This document shows, piece by piece, positions 20,005 through 28,235 of a DNA stretch of 64,000 nucleotides. Position numbers and translations under genes: made by a program. The notes below the pieces were generated by a model. It ran no database searches. It was not told where the DNA came from and worked only from the letters and a program-made list of their open reading frames with translations. The DNA comes from Granulosicoccus sp. (GTDB lineage: Bacteria; Pseudomonadota; Gammaproteobacteria; Granulosicoccales; Granulosicoccaceae): the NCBI GenBank assembly GCA_023301725.1, contig JALZUD010000025.1, positions 22,146 through 86,145 on the forward strand. Reading direction: 5' to 3'. The stretch's first letter is position 1. Each line of letters opens with the position of its first letter.

Positions 20005-21159
20005 TTAGCGTTTGTAGCCATTGGGTACAAATGGCAGTGCACACACCACCGCTGGATGCGATTTTCCGCGAATTGACAGCAAGACATCCGTACCCTGACT
20101 GGCGTACTCAGCTTCTACGTAGGCAATGGCAACTGGGGCTTCGACTGTCGGGCCAAAACCACCGGATGTGACCTCTCCGATAGAAACATTCGCTGTATTG
20201 CACACCTGCGCCCCTTGCCGAGCGGGTACTCGTCCTGTCAGCTTCAAACCGACCAGCTTTCGGGTGGTGCCAGACTCAAACTGTTGATTGATAATGTCGG
20301 CACCGGGGAACCCACCTTCAGCTCGGCGCCGTTTTTGTATAGCCCAGCCCAATGATGCCTCCACCGGAGTGGTGCTCGTCGTTATCTCGTGACCATAAAG
20401 CGATAGGCCGGCCTCTAACCTGAGCGAATCGCGTGCGCCTAAACCTGCAGGCATACAGTGTTCGTGCTTTAGCAATAATTTTGTAATAGCGACCACACTG
20501 TTCTGCGGGATCGAAATCTCGAACCCATCCTCACCGGTGTAACCAAGCCGCGAGACTCGACATTCGATACCGGCAATAGGCGCAACTACTGTTTCCATAA
20601 AATTAAGTGACAGCGCCTGCTCGCAGTGCTGGCCAAGGATTTGAGCAGCCTTTGGACCCTGAAGTGCAATCAATGCACTGCCAGTTAATTCCTCAAGCTG
20701 ACAATCCCCAAGGTGCTCACGAAGATGAGCAACATCCAGATCGCGCATAGAGGCATTCACCACAATGTAAAAGTGATCACCCGCATTACTGATAATCAGA
20801 TCGTCTAGAATGCCTCCCTGCGGATTGGTAAAAAACGTGTAACGCGCTTTGCCTACCGGCAAATTAACGACATCACAGGGCACAACGGTTTCGAGCATTT
20901 GCGCAGCAGATGCGCCGCTAAGCCGCAATTGCCCCATGTGTGATACGTCAAATAAAGCAGCGTTATTTCTACAGTGTGTGTGCTCGGTCATTATTCCAGC
21001 CGCATATTGCAGCGGCATTTGCCAACCGGCGAAGTCGACCATTCGAGCACCTAATTCAACGTGTAAGTCGAACAGTGGCGTGCGTTGGGATGAAGGTTGT
21101 TCAGAGTTTGTCTGCTTTGCTGTAGGGTTGGCAGACGGTGTATTCGAAGATGTACTCAT
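20005..21159 (-). CDS. gcvT: Aminomethyltransferase, T protein of glycine cleavage
   Basis: Transfers the methylene group from aminomethyl-lipoyl-GcvH to tetrahydrofolate, releasing ammonia. About 384 residues from ATG 21159; the longer open frame starting at 21222 would lie inside the riboswitch terminator and is rejected. Seen: TPLFDLHVELGARMVDFAGW, LFDVSHMGQLRLSG, the folate-site region and a C-terminal GEVTSGGFGPTVEAPVAIAY. The first 25 residues are Ser/Thr/Asn/Gln-rich and not part of the fold, so translation may begin slightly later than drawn. GGAG lies 12 bases before the ATG. Regulated by the tandem glycine riboswitch upstream. Confidence 0.95.
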   Translation of the reverse strand: MSTSSNTPSANPTAKQTNSEQPSSQRTPLFDLHVELGARMVDFAGWQMPLQYAAGIMTEHTHCRNNAALFDVSHMGQLRLSGASAAQMLETVVPCDVVNLPVGKARYTFFTNPQGGILDDLIISNAGDHFYIVVNASMRDLDVAHLREHLGDCQLEELTGSALIALQGPKAAQILGQHCEQALSLNFMETVVAPIAGIECRVSRLGYTGEDGFEISIPQNSVVAITKLLLKHEHCMPAGLGARDSLRLEAGLSLYGHEITTSTTPVEASLGWAIQKRRRAEGGFPGADIINQQFESGTTRKLVGLKLTGRVPARQGAQVCNTANVSIGEVTSGGFGPTVEAPVAIAYVEAEYASQGTDVLLSIRGKSHPAVVCALPFVPNGYKR

Positions 21160-21185
21160 AAAACGCGCAGACTCCAGAGCCGCAG

Positions 21186-21227
21186 AAAAAGGTACGGCAT
21201 CCGGTCTGAGACCAGATGCCACGTACC
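21186..21227 (-). terminator. Intrinsic terminator of the glycine riboswitch expression platform
   Basis: On the minus strand a 15-bp stem (GGTAC, 2-nt bulge, GGCATCTGGT / ACCGGATGCCGTACC, one G-U pair) with loop CTCAG is followed directly by TTTTT. It lies between aptamer 2 and the gcvT ATG. The left arm begins within the 3' edge of aptamer 2, so ligand binding can compete with terminator formation. Confidence 0.85.
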
Positions 21228-21410
21228 CCTCTGTCTATGGCCTGAGAGACTCGCAGGCACATGTGCCTACTTACACCTTCGGCGCGAGCCTACTGACTCG
21301 ACTTTCCAGAGCGCTGTTACTACGAACGGTCCTGAGGCCTGAGAGTTTTCGGGTGATTTCCCCTTCGGCGGCACGCGTTTAACGTCTAAAGAACAAGCGT
21401 GCGCTCTCCC
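21228..21410 (-). ncRNA. Tandem glycine riboswitch (gcvT element)
   Basis: Cis-acting RNA leader of gcvT-gcvP. Read on the minus strand, aptamer 1 (about 21300-21410) starts GGGAGAGCGC and contains GCCGCCGAAGGGGAAA and AACTCTCAGGCCTCAGGAC ending in GCTCTGG. Aptamer 2 (about 21228-21299) contains CGCGCCGAAGGTGTAAG and GTCTCTCAGGCCATAGACAG ending in AGGGG. These are the hallmark CGAAGG and CTCTCAGG...ACAGAG blocks of glycine aptamers, repeated twice with a short linker. With the T-tract terminator that follows, the expected behaviour is an ON switch: glycine lets transcription enter the cleavage operon. Confidence 0.93.
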
Positions 21411-21577
21411 ATTCGCAGATTGGCCTTACAGCCACCAGCGCCTGTATGTTCCTGTAATTGTCGCCTCGAGTCAACCACTGCAGGCGCAGTTCGCAAAACG
21501 CAACAGAAAATCGGCTTTGAGCTTGAATTACCCGCGATTCTGCTAAACTGTAAAGCCCGTGGGTTTCCAATGAAACA

Positions 21578-22021
21578 ATGCCTGCTCGCTCTAACCAAGC
21601 AGTTCTTCTTTTTCTTATCGTGGCCTTGCTATTTAATGTGCCTTTCGTCGGCTTGCACGCCGCCGAGCACTTACGCAGCGATGTGCCTACGACGAGTGCG
21701 CACGTGCACGGTTTCACGTCGCATGCGCACGAGCACGGTTTCACGTCGCATGCGCACGAGCACGGTTTCACGTCGCACAAACATCCGGGCCATTCGTTTG
21801 AGCTTGCTGACAATGATGCCGCCGACTCGCAGCACCAATCTGATATTCATTTCTGTCATTCCTGTCAAATTGCCACCAAGCTGGACTCACTGATACCCCA
21901 TCAAGTGTCAATCCTGCGACCTCGGCTAACCGCGCAGCGTATCAGCACGCAAGACCAAATCCATCCGAGGTTCACGGTACCGAAATTTCTAGCTATTCGA
22001 GGCCCACCCAGAGCTGTCTAA
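21578..22021 (+). CDS. Histidine-rich exported protein, first gene of zinc-type cluster
   Basis: 147 residues. A hydrophobic N-terminal segment (AVLLFLIVALLFNVPFVGLHAAE) acts as signal peptide or anchor. Three 9-residue repeats of the type HEHGFTSHA follow, then another His-rich patch ending HFCHSCQIATKL, where a CxxC flanked by His could bind metal. Many exported His-rich proteins chelate Zn(II). It is divergent from the gcv riboswitch and is followed 105 bp later by the DUF2796 gene, so it probably opens the zinc cluster and may fill the ZrgB position. No recognisable Zur box upstream. Start at ATG 21578 is favoured because a signal peptide follows it; another ATG eight bases upstream is out of frame. 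Confidence 0.75.
   Translation: MPARSNQAVLLFLIVALLFNVPFVGLHAAEHLRSDVPTTSAHVHGFTSHAHEHGFTSHAHEHGFTSHKHPGHSFELADNDAADSQHQSDIHFCHSCQIATKLDSLIPHQVSILRPRLTAQRISTQDQIHPRFTVPKFLAIRGPPRAV
21694..21774 (+). repeat. Three tandem 27-bp repeats encoding His-rich units
   Basis: Units 21694-21720, 21721-21747 and 21748-21774; the last two are identical and the first diverges at its 5' end. Each encodes nine residues ending HGFTS. Near identity at DNA level implies recent expansion. Confidence 0.85.
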
Positions 22022-22126
22022 GTTGTTTTTTTGTTCGCCGCATTCGTGACCTGCACGCCATTCTGGTGTTCGGGGAGAACCTATGCGACGTTGTTTACCT
22101 CAGAAAAAGACTTTAGGAAGTTCGTC

Positions 22127-22909
22127 ATGAAACCAAATTACACCATCGTCGGGGCCTGCGTGGCCTGCGCATTTGTCGCTCTGCCACTACAGGCGCAAAC
22201 ACAGCGCGATTTAGGCAGCCATCAACATGGATTAGCCTCGCTTAACGTCGTGGTAGACGGTTCAACCATTTTTATTGAATTTGAGAGCCCTTGGGCAAAT
22301 TTGACTGGGTTTGAGCACAGCCCTTCAACCGAAGAACAACATGCTTTACTGAATGATGCGCTCGTACAATTGGGTAACGCTGACTCGCTCTTCAGTTTCC
22401 CTGATAGTGAAGGCTGTACCGGTCAGACCATCAATGTAGTTGACACATTGAGCTCTGGAGACTCGCACGAGGAACATCACGACGATGTCCATGAAGAGTC
22501 TCACGATGAGGAGCACCACGAAGACGCTCACGATGAGCACCACGAAGATTCGCACGACGAAGATTCGCACGATGAGCACCACGAAGACTCTCACGATGAG
22601 CACCACGAAGATTCGCACGATGAGCACCACGAAGATTCGCACGACGAAGACTCGCACGATGAGCACCACGAAGACGCTCACGATGAGGCCTCTCATGAGG
22701 AACACGATGAAGACTCTCACTCTGATTTGCTGGTTGAATTTGCGTTTGAATGCGCCGACATCGATTCGGTAGATCAACTGACAGTCAATCTATTTACTTA
22801 TTGGCCAGGTATTGAAACTTTAACGGGACAACTCGCCACTGGAACCTTCCAGAGTTCTTTTGACCTAACTGCTGGGTCAAACACCATCGACTTAAAAACG
22901 TCCAATTAG
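22127..22909 (+). CDS. DUF2796 (ZrgA-like) periplasmic zinc-binding protein with His/Asp/Glu repeat region
   Basis: About 260 residues from ATG 22127 (AGGA nine bases upstream; signal peptide ending LPLQAQT). The N-terminal domain has the DUF2796 signature HQHGLASLNVVVDG and IEFESPWANLTGFEH. Residues about 115-195 are a low-complexity array of DEHHEDSH and DEDSH units, ideal for Zn(II) chelation. The domain resumes with FEFACADI-like text (EFAFECADIDSVDQLTVNLF) and LTYWPGIETLTGQ-like end. In Vibrio cholerae the corresponding gene zrgA belongs to a zinc-regulated uptake cluster. Followed 41 bp later by the ABC ATPase gene. Confidence 0.85.
   Translation: MKPNYTIVGACVACAFVALPLQAQTQRDLGSHQHGLASLNVVVDGSTIFIEFESPWANLTGFEHSPSTEEQHALLNDALVQLGNADSLFSFPDSEGCTGQTINVVDTLSSGDSHEEHHDDVHEESHDEEHHEDAHDEHHEDSHDEDSHDEHHEDSHDEHHEDSHDEHHEDSHDEDSHDEHHEDAHDEASHEEHDEDSHSDLLVEFAFECADIDSVDQLTVNLFTYWPGIETLTGQLATGTFQSSFDLTAGSNTIDLKTSN
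22505..22681 (+). repeat. In-frame tandem repeats of 24 and 15 bp
   Basis: The stretch alternates 24-bp units (GATGAGCACCACGAAGAYTC type, encoding DEHHEDSH) with 15-bp units (encoding DEDSH). Differences are mostly synonymous (gat/gac, tcg/tct). Probably unstable in length between strains. Confidence 0.85.
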
Positions 22910-22950
22910 TCGAGAATCAACAAGCGTGCAAGCAAAGCCCACACTGAACC

Positions 22951-23700
22951 ATGAATAGCAAAGAGCCCGCTCTACAGTTGCATGATGTGCAGTTCACCTG
23001 GCCTAGTGGATCTGAGCCTGTCATTGACATTCCTCAGTTACAGATTGAACAAGGTGAGCGGGTATTTGTTCGAGGCGCTTCAGGTTCTGGAAAGACAACC
23101 CTACTGAGCCTTATTGCCGCAATACTCAAACCACAGCGTGGCTCGATTGTGATTAACGCGATAGATATAACAGCAAAGGATGCGCCGCAATCTGACCAGT
23201 TTCGTGCTGATCATATAGGTCTTGTGTTTCAACAATTCAACTTACTGCCATTTTTAAGTGTGACTGAAAACGTTCAACTGCCCTGTAAATTCTCGGCTGC
23301 GCGACGCAAGAAAGCCGTGGCAAACGGCGGTAGTTCTGCCAAAGAGGCAGAGCGCCTCCTCGACGCTATGCAGCTACCGAAAAAGGTGTACTCCAACTCA
23401 AGCACAATGCAATTAAGTGTAGGCCAGCAACAACGGGTTGCCGTTGCCAGAGCACTTATAGGTAGCCCTAAGCTGGTTATTGCTGACGAACCGACCTCAG
23501 CGTTGGATTCGGATGCACGTGACGCCTTTCTGAAGTTATTGTTTCGTGAAATAGAGCAGTCAGCGGCCACCTTACTTTTTGTCAGCCACGATCCTGCGCT
23601 AGCAACCAGGTTTGATCGAAACATTGACTTGCGCTCACTCAATCAAGCGTCTAAAGACACAGACAATCAAATTGACAGCACGGACTCAACCCATGCTTGA
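22951..23700 (+). CDS. ABC transporter ATPase, LolD/MacB type, zinc cluster
   Basis: 249-residue nucleotide-binding subunit. Walker A RGASGSGKTT at 41-50, Q-loop VFQQFNLLPFLSV, signature LSVGQQQRVAVARAL from about 155 (Val instead of the usual Gly/Gly in LSGGQ), Walker B LVIADEPTSALDSDA near 175, and H-loop LLFVSHDPALA. Sequence type is that of LolD/MacB ATPases that drive mechanotransmission rather than classical import. Downstream permease overlaps by eight bases. Corresponds by position to a ZrgC/D component of the vibrio zinc cluster. Confidence 0.9.
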   Translation: MNSKEPALQLHDVQFTWPSGSEPVIDIPQLQIEQGERVFVRGASGSGKTTLLSLIAAILKPQRGSIVINAIDITAKDAPQSDQFRADHIGLVFQQFNLLPFLSVTENVQLPCKFSAARRKKAVANGGSSAKEAERLLDAMQLPKKVYSNSSTMQLSVGQQQRVAVARALIGSPKLVIADEPTSALDSDARDAFLKLLFREIEQSAATLLFVSHDPALATRFDRNIDLRSLNQASKDTDNQIDSTDSTHA

Positions 23701-24946
23701 AATCGCACTCAAGAGTTTACGCAACCGCTGGTTAAGCGCACTGCTCGCCATCATTGCCATTGCAATGAGTGTGGCTTTAATACTCACTGTTGAAAAAGTA
23801 AGGCGCGATGCGCGCACCAGTTTCACGCAAACTGTCTCTGGTACCGATTTGATTATTGGTGCGCGCAGTGGTTCTGTTCCCCTGCTGCTGTATTCGGTGT
23901 TTCGAATTGGTAACGCCACTAATAACATCAGTTGGCAGAGTGTGGAAGAGATTCGCCAAAGACAAGCTGTTGATTGGTCTATACCCATATCACTTGGCGA
24001 CTCTCATCAAGGCTTTCGTGTGCTTGGCACTACGCTAGATTATTTTAACCATTATCAATATGCCAACAATCAAGCATTAGCATTTGCTCAAGGTCGAGCA
24101 TTCGATGATGTATTCGATACAGTGCTAGGTAGCGAGGTAGCCAGACAATTAGGCTACACCCTTGATCAACAAATAGTGATCGCGCATGGCACTGGAAAGG
24201 TAGCTCTTATGGCCCATGATAATCAGCCGTTTGCCGTCGTCGGCGTACTAGCTCCCACCGGTACCCCGGTAGATCAGACGATACATGTTAGTTTGCAAGG
24301 TATCGAGGCGATGCATGTTGACTGGCAAAGTGGCATGGCAGTGCCTGGGCAAGCAACCCTTCCAGATCAAGTTCGGGAGATGGATTTACAACCGAAACAG
24401 GTGACAGCCATGATGGTGGGCTTGAAGTCTCGCGCCGCTGTGTTCCGTGAACAGAGAGCGATTAATGAATACCGAGATGAGCCGTTGCTAGCCATACTGC
24501 CAGGTGTTGCCATTCAAGAACTCTGGAGCTTAGTCAGTGTCGCTGAAAACGCGTTGATTATCATATCCAGCTTTGTCGTTATTGCGGGCTTGGTTAATCT
24601 GGTTTCCGTCTTGTTTGCGGGCTTGAACGAGCGTCGCAGGGAGATGGGCATTCTGAGAGCGTCGGGTGCTCGGCCGGCCCACATTTTCGGTTTACTGTGT
24701 GCGGAATCCACCATGCTAAGCCTTGCCGGGCTAATACTCGGGCTGCTCCTTCACTTTGTGGTGGTGGGAATTGGCTCTATTTGGGCACAAGAACTTTACG
24801 GCCTGACCATTGATGTTGAACTTCCTCACCTAAATGATATTTATGTTCTAGCCGCTATTCTGGTATCGGGCGTCTTTGTGGGGTGTTTGCCCGCATGGAG
24901 CGCCTACCGTCAATCGGTGGCAGACGGCATGATGCAGCGCATTTAA
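23693..24946 (+). CDS. ABC transporter permease, FtsX/MacB type, zinc cluster
   Basis: About 417 residues from ATG 23693, preferred over an upstream in-frame ATG because the membrane protein fold begins here (MLEIALKSLRNRWLSALLAI) and it gives a typical 8-base overlap with the ATPase stop. Architecture: one N-terminal transmembrane helix, a large periplasmic domain (residues about 45-270), then three C-terminal helices with an FtsX signature (NLVSVLFAGLNERRREMGIL, LRASGARPAHIFGLLCAES). This is the type VII ABC topology, which usually does not import substrate through the membrane; its role in zinc handling is therefore open. Confidence 0.88.
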   Translation: MLEIALKSLRNRWLSALLAIIAIAMSVALILTVEKVRRDARTSFTQTVSGTDLIIGARSGSVPLLLYSVFRIGNATNNISWQSVEEIRQRQAVDWSIPISLGDSHQGFRVLGTTLDYFNHYQYANNQALAFAQGRAFDDVFDTVLGSEVARQLGYTLDQQIVIAHGTGKVALMAHDNQPFAVVGVLAPTGTPVDQTIHVSLQGIEAMHVDWQSGMAVPGQATLPDQVREMDLQPKQVTAMMVGLKSRAAVFREQRAINEYRDEPLLAILPGVAIQELWSLVSVAENALIIISSFVVIAGLVNLVSVLFAGLNERRREMGILRASGARPAHIFGLLCAESTMLSLAGLILGLLLHFVVVGIGSIWAQELYGLTIDVELPHLNDIYVLAAILVSGVFVGCLPAWSAYRQSVADGMMQRI

Positions 24947-24996
24947 ATATTAAGAGTATACTTTTTTTTAACGACTTTACAGGACACCAAATCGTG

Positions 24997-25566
24997 ATGC
25001 GTAAATTTAAATATGCACTAATGGCTCTCGCAGCTACCGTGTTGCTAGTTTCCACAGCTCAGGCATTTTTTTGGGGTGATGACGATGACGCAGAAGACAT
25101 CATAGAATTGGGTTGGGAAGATTTAATACCCGAAGGATTTACTCCTGCGGCAAGCCCGCTTGAAACAATGACCCAAGAAGAAGTGAATAAGCTGTTCGAC
25201 GGTAGTGCGGAGTCAAACCTTGAACTATCAGAGATTGAAGAAATGATGTCATTCGCACCAACCGTATCGGATTTGGATGGTAAGCAAGTCAAGCTGCCAG
25301 CCTACGTGGTACCGCTGGATTATGATGGACAAACAAATCTCACTGAATTTCTTCTCGTACCGTATTACGGGGCCTGCATCCACACGCCACCACCACCAGC
25401 AAATCAAGTTGTGCATGCCAATGCAAAACAAGCCGTGGTAGTTGAAGATACCTATCGCCCCGTTTGGGCAATTGGCACAATGAGTACAGAAACGATCCAA
25501 AGTAACCTGGCAGAGGCCGGATACCAATTACAAATTGAACGCCTCGAACCTTACGAGGTTGATTGA
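24997..25566 (+). CDS. DUF3299 exported protein, last gene of zinc cluster
   Basis: About 189 residues from ATG 24997 (AGGA upstream; signal peptide ALAATVLLVSTAQA). Mature protein starts with an acidic patch WGDDDDAEDI, then family features LGWEDLIPEGF, LDGKQVKLPAYVVPLDYDG and VPYYGACIHTPPPPANQ, the last with Cys and His that may bind metal. DUF3299 genes recur beside DUF2796 and MacB-like ABC genes; the vibrio counterpart is zrgE. It converges on the ThDP enzyme gene at 25635. Confidence 0.88.
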   Translation: MRKFKYALMALAATVLLVSTAQAFFWGDDDDAEDIIELGWEDLIPEGFTPAASPLETMTQEEVNKLFDGSAESNLELSEIEEMMSFAPTVSDLDGKQVKLPAYVVPLDYDGQTNLTEFLLVPYYGACIHTPPPPANQVVHANAKQAVVVEDTYRPVWAIGTMSTETIQSNLAEAGYQLQIERLEPYEVD

Positions 25567-25634
25567 CCAGTACAGACGGTATGCCAATTCAATTTTTTGT
25601 CTGAAGAATTGGATTCTTTCAAGTGCAATTCTGG

Positions 25635-27242
25635 CTAGATACAAGCTTCAATTAGCATAGGACCCTCATGGTTCAGGGCAGCGTCGAAAGCCGCTCTGAA
25701 CTGTGCAATGGTTTGTGCACGTTCAGCCCTGACGCCCATACCGCTGGCCAGCGAGACCCAATCTAAGGTGGGCCTATCCAGTTCCATCATGTCCATTGCC
25801 ACCTCGCCGCTGTTCGCTTGCACATTGTCCAGTTCGTGTTTAAGAATGGCGTAACTGTTATTGGCAAAAATAACAGTGATGATGTTCAAGCGTTCACGCG
25901 CCTGTGTCCAGAGTGATTGCAGTGAATACATGCCGCTACCGTCCGCTTGCAAGTTAATCACTTGTCGTGTCGGACAGGCAATAGCAGCACCTGTCGCCAA
26001 TGGAGGTCCGCCACCAATAGAGCCTCCACACACCTCAAGCCAATCATGCGCAGCCGCACTTGCACTGTACTTTGTTGGGCCTGTGCTCGATGTAACCGCT
26101 TCTTCAACGATAATGGCGTCGTGCGGGATGCGGTTCGACACCAGCAATCCAATGGCATCGGCGCTCAGTTCCGCGTCTGTGGGTTCAGCGTGCTGTTCTC
26201 TGGCCTGAAGACGAGGCTGGATATGCACTGCATCGAGTTGGCTCACAAGACGTTGTAAGGCATCAATGCCGTTGTCGTGCATGCCGGCTAAGTTGTGCAC
26301 GTGTGCGTCCGGATTCCACAACGTGCTAGGTTTATCCGGGTAGGCAAAGAAGCCGACTGGCGCTTTAGCGCAGACAGTGATGACATGCCCAAACGGCGCT
26401 AGCAGTTCAATCGCCTGATTAATGCCATAAGGGATTTCGCGCACGGTTACACGCCCTTCTCCACGCTGAAAGCGGGTCTTGAATGTTTCAGCGAATAGCG
26501 TCACGTTACATCGTTGTGCAATTTGATCCGCTAACTCAAGTGCTCTAGCGCTCAGGCAATGCCCACCTAGCACCATGCAAACGTCTGCAGTACCCCCGTC
26601 GGCAATGGCCTTAGCTGAGACAAGCATCTGTGCAAGATCAACAATATGTGAGTCTTTGACTTGAATCCCGTCGGAACCTATAACGCTCGGTTCGGTGGAC
26701 AAGCTACCCTGCTCATGCTGGTTTTCGGTATCAGTATTTTCAACCAGATCCCATGCTGTGTTGGCCGGTAAAATCAGTGTCGAAATGTGACCGGGATGAC
26801 GTCTGGCTTGGGCAATCGCTTGAGCCCCCGCATTGGCCAATGCGTCAGCCGACTCAGGCGTACAAACCCAGTGTGAAACCGGCGCTGCGATCGCCTGTAT
26901 ATCGGATGTTAATGGTGCATCGTGTTCGATATGGTGTAAGGCATGCTCACCCACCACATTAACAATGGGCGAACCTGCTTTTTTCGCATTGTGCAGATTC
27001 GACAATCCATTGGCCAGACCGGGCCCAGTATGCAGCAAGGTTGCTGCAGGCTTTTCCGCCATCCGAGCATAACCATCCGCTGCACCAGTAACCACTGTTT
27101 CATGTAAACCCAGCACACAACGCAATCCGGGAATCTGATCAAGAGCTGCCACAAAATGCATCTCAGACGTACCAGGATTGGCAAAGCAAACTTCCACACC
27201 ACCATCAATTAATGCTTTTACCAGACTGGCTGCACCGTTCAT
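25635..27242 (-). CDS. Thiamine-diphosphate enzyme, acetolactate synthase/benzoylformate decarboxylase-like
   Basis: 535-residue ThDP-dependent enzyme. Seen: N-terminal Pyr domain with ANPGTSEMHFVAAL and the cofactor-activating Glu in GLHETVVTGAADGYARM, a central domain, and the PP domain with GGSIGGGPPLATGAAIA and the metal motif QADGSGMYSLQSLW ending in FANNSYAIL. A GDG is replaced by ADG but the DGS...NN Mg2+ motif is intact. No acetolactate synthase small subunit or FAD-site hallmark is evident, so a 2-oxoacid decarboxylase or related lyase is more likely than branched-chain synthesis. Substrate unknown. Confidence 0.85.
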   Translation of the reverse strand: MNGAASLVKALIDGGVEVCFANPGTSEMHFVAALDQIPGLRCVLGLHETVVTGAADGYARMAEKPAATLLHTGPGLANGLSNLHNAKKAGSPIVNVVGEHALHHIEHDAPLTSDIQAIAAPVSHWVCTPESADALANAGAQAIAQARRHPGHISTLILPANTAWDLVENTDTENQHEQGSLSTEPSVIGSDGIQVKDSHIVDLAQMLVSAKAIADGGTADVCMVLGGHCLSARALELADQIAQRCNVTLFAETFKTRFQRGEGRVTVREIPYGINQAIELLAPFGHVITVCAKAPVGFFAYPDKPSTLWNPDAHVHNLAGMHDNGIDALQRLVSQLDAVHIQPRLQAREQHAEPTDAELSADAIGLLVSNRIPHDAIIVEEAVTSSTGPTKYSASAAAHDWLEVCGGSIGGGPPLATGAAIACPTRQVINLQADGSGMYSLQSLWTQARERLNIITVIFANNSYAILKHELDNVQANSGEVAMDMMELDRPTLDWVSLASGMGVRAERAQTIAQFRAAFDAALNHEGPMLIEACI

Positions 27243-27395
27243 TACGATATTCCTGTGAATTTTCTGATTCGATAAGGACTGCGTAGGACGAGTTTAAGCG
27301 AAGTGCAGCTCTGCATAGGACAATTTCCTGATCGTGAGACCGATCTCGTCGCGTTTTGAGCAATCAAACTAAGGATTGTCTTCAAAAAAACGAAT

Positions 27396-27435
27396 TCTCC
27401 GTTAAAGAAGCTGTGATCGTGGCCGTTAACGGAGA
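27396..27435. repeat. 10-bp inverted repeat in divergent promoter region
   Basis: TCTCCGTTAA and TTAACGGAGA are perfect arms 20 bp apart, between the divergent ThDP enzyme and M15-peptidase genes (27243-27519). Spacing fits a two-site operator as well as a long-loop hairpin. Regulator unknown. Confidence 0.4.
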
Positions 27436-27519
27436 TGGGTAGCCAGATTCTCCGCATTTCATAAACATGAGAATGCCCTCCCGGTTACCAACAGAGAGAC
27501 AAATCAGGATATCAATACC

Positions 27520-28104
27520 GTGCAACAGGAGCATTTCAAGTCAACAGTCAATCGACGATCGTTTCTGCGAGCTTCGCTAGCACTCAGCGCAGCAGCGTTC
27601 AGCCCTTCAGTTCTGTCGCAAGAATACCCGACCTACGCTCAGGCTAATCCTTCGCAGCGAAGGTTGCGCATGCTCAATGTCAATACGCGAGAGCAGCTGG
27701 ATGTTGTGTACTGGAAGGATGGCAACTATGTACATGATCACATCGGCCAATTGAATTATTTCATGCGAGATCACCATCGCAATGAAGCCGCACAAATGCA
27801 TGTCAGGCTCTACGATAGTCTGTACCTTTTACACAGTGCGCTCGAAACAGATTCACCTATTAGCGTTTTATCGGGCTTTCGCACCCAGGCCACCAACGAA
27901 ATGCTTCGAGGTAAATATACCCATGTAGCGAAAAAAAGCTTTCACATAAAAGGGCGAGCTGTAGATTTCTATATTGCAGGAATCAATAACGATAAGATTC
28001 AAAAAACAGCTAGAGACATGAATCTTGGCGGTGTTGGTTACTACACCAAGGCGCACTTCGTACACCTTGACACCGGTTATCCTCGACATTGGGTGATGTC
28101 GTAA
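27520..28104 (+). CDS. Tat-exported murein peptidase of the M15/DUF882 (YcbK/MepK-like) family
   Basis: 194 residues starting at GTG 27520, supported by CAGGA upstream. Twin-arginine signal NRRSFLRASLALSAAAF, cleavage near residue 33. Catalytic domain: SGFRTQATNEMLRG, the zinc motif SFHIKGRAVDFY (His and Asp) and the second zinc His in HFVHLDTGYPRHW. E. coli MepK of this family cleaves peptidoglycan cross-links needed for wall growth. Length and motifs are complete, so the protein is probably active. Confidence 0.9.
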   Translation: MQQEHFKSTVNRRSFLRASLALSAAAFSPSVLSQEYPTYAQANPSQRRLRMLNVNTREQLDVVYWKDGNYVHDHIGQLNYFMRDHHRNEAAQMHVRLYDSLYLLHSALETDSPISVLSGFRTQATNEMLRGKYTHVAKKSFHIKGRAVDFYIAGINNDKIQKTARDMNLGGVGYYTKAHFVHLDTGYPRHWVMS

Positions 28105-28235
28105 GCAGCATTGATTGCTTAAGAAACCATCGGCAAACTAGGAGTGAGCTAAGAGCAATACTGACTCCTTTTGACTATTCAGTGATACATTCATAGGCCC
28201 AGACGTACTCTCCTAACTGGAGTTCAAAAAAACCT

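Noticed and set aside
21160..21222. N-terminal extension of GcvT
   Set aside because: The extension would lie within the riboswitch terminator and leader; ATG 21159 begins the protein after it.
21399..21893. 164-codon plus-strand frame over the riboswitch and His-rich gene
   Set aside because: It starts inside the riboswitch on the opposite strand and translates the His repeat out of frame.
22505..22681. Repeat array that could be mistaken for a CRISPR
   Set aside because: Units are multiples of three, directly adjacent without unique spacers, and in frame in a secreted protein.
22346..22777. Long open frame antisense to the His-rich DUF2796 gene
   Set aside because: It is the reverse reading of a codon-periodic repeat (Val/Ile/Phe/Arg only) and disappears outside the repeat; not a gene.
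25584..25612. CCAATTC/GAATTGG repeat between the DUF3299 and ThDP genes as terminator
   Set aside because: Seven AT-rich pairs with a 15-base loop; too weak to list as a feature.
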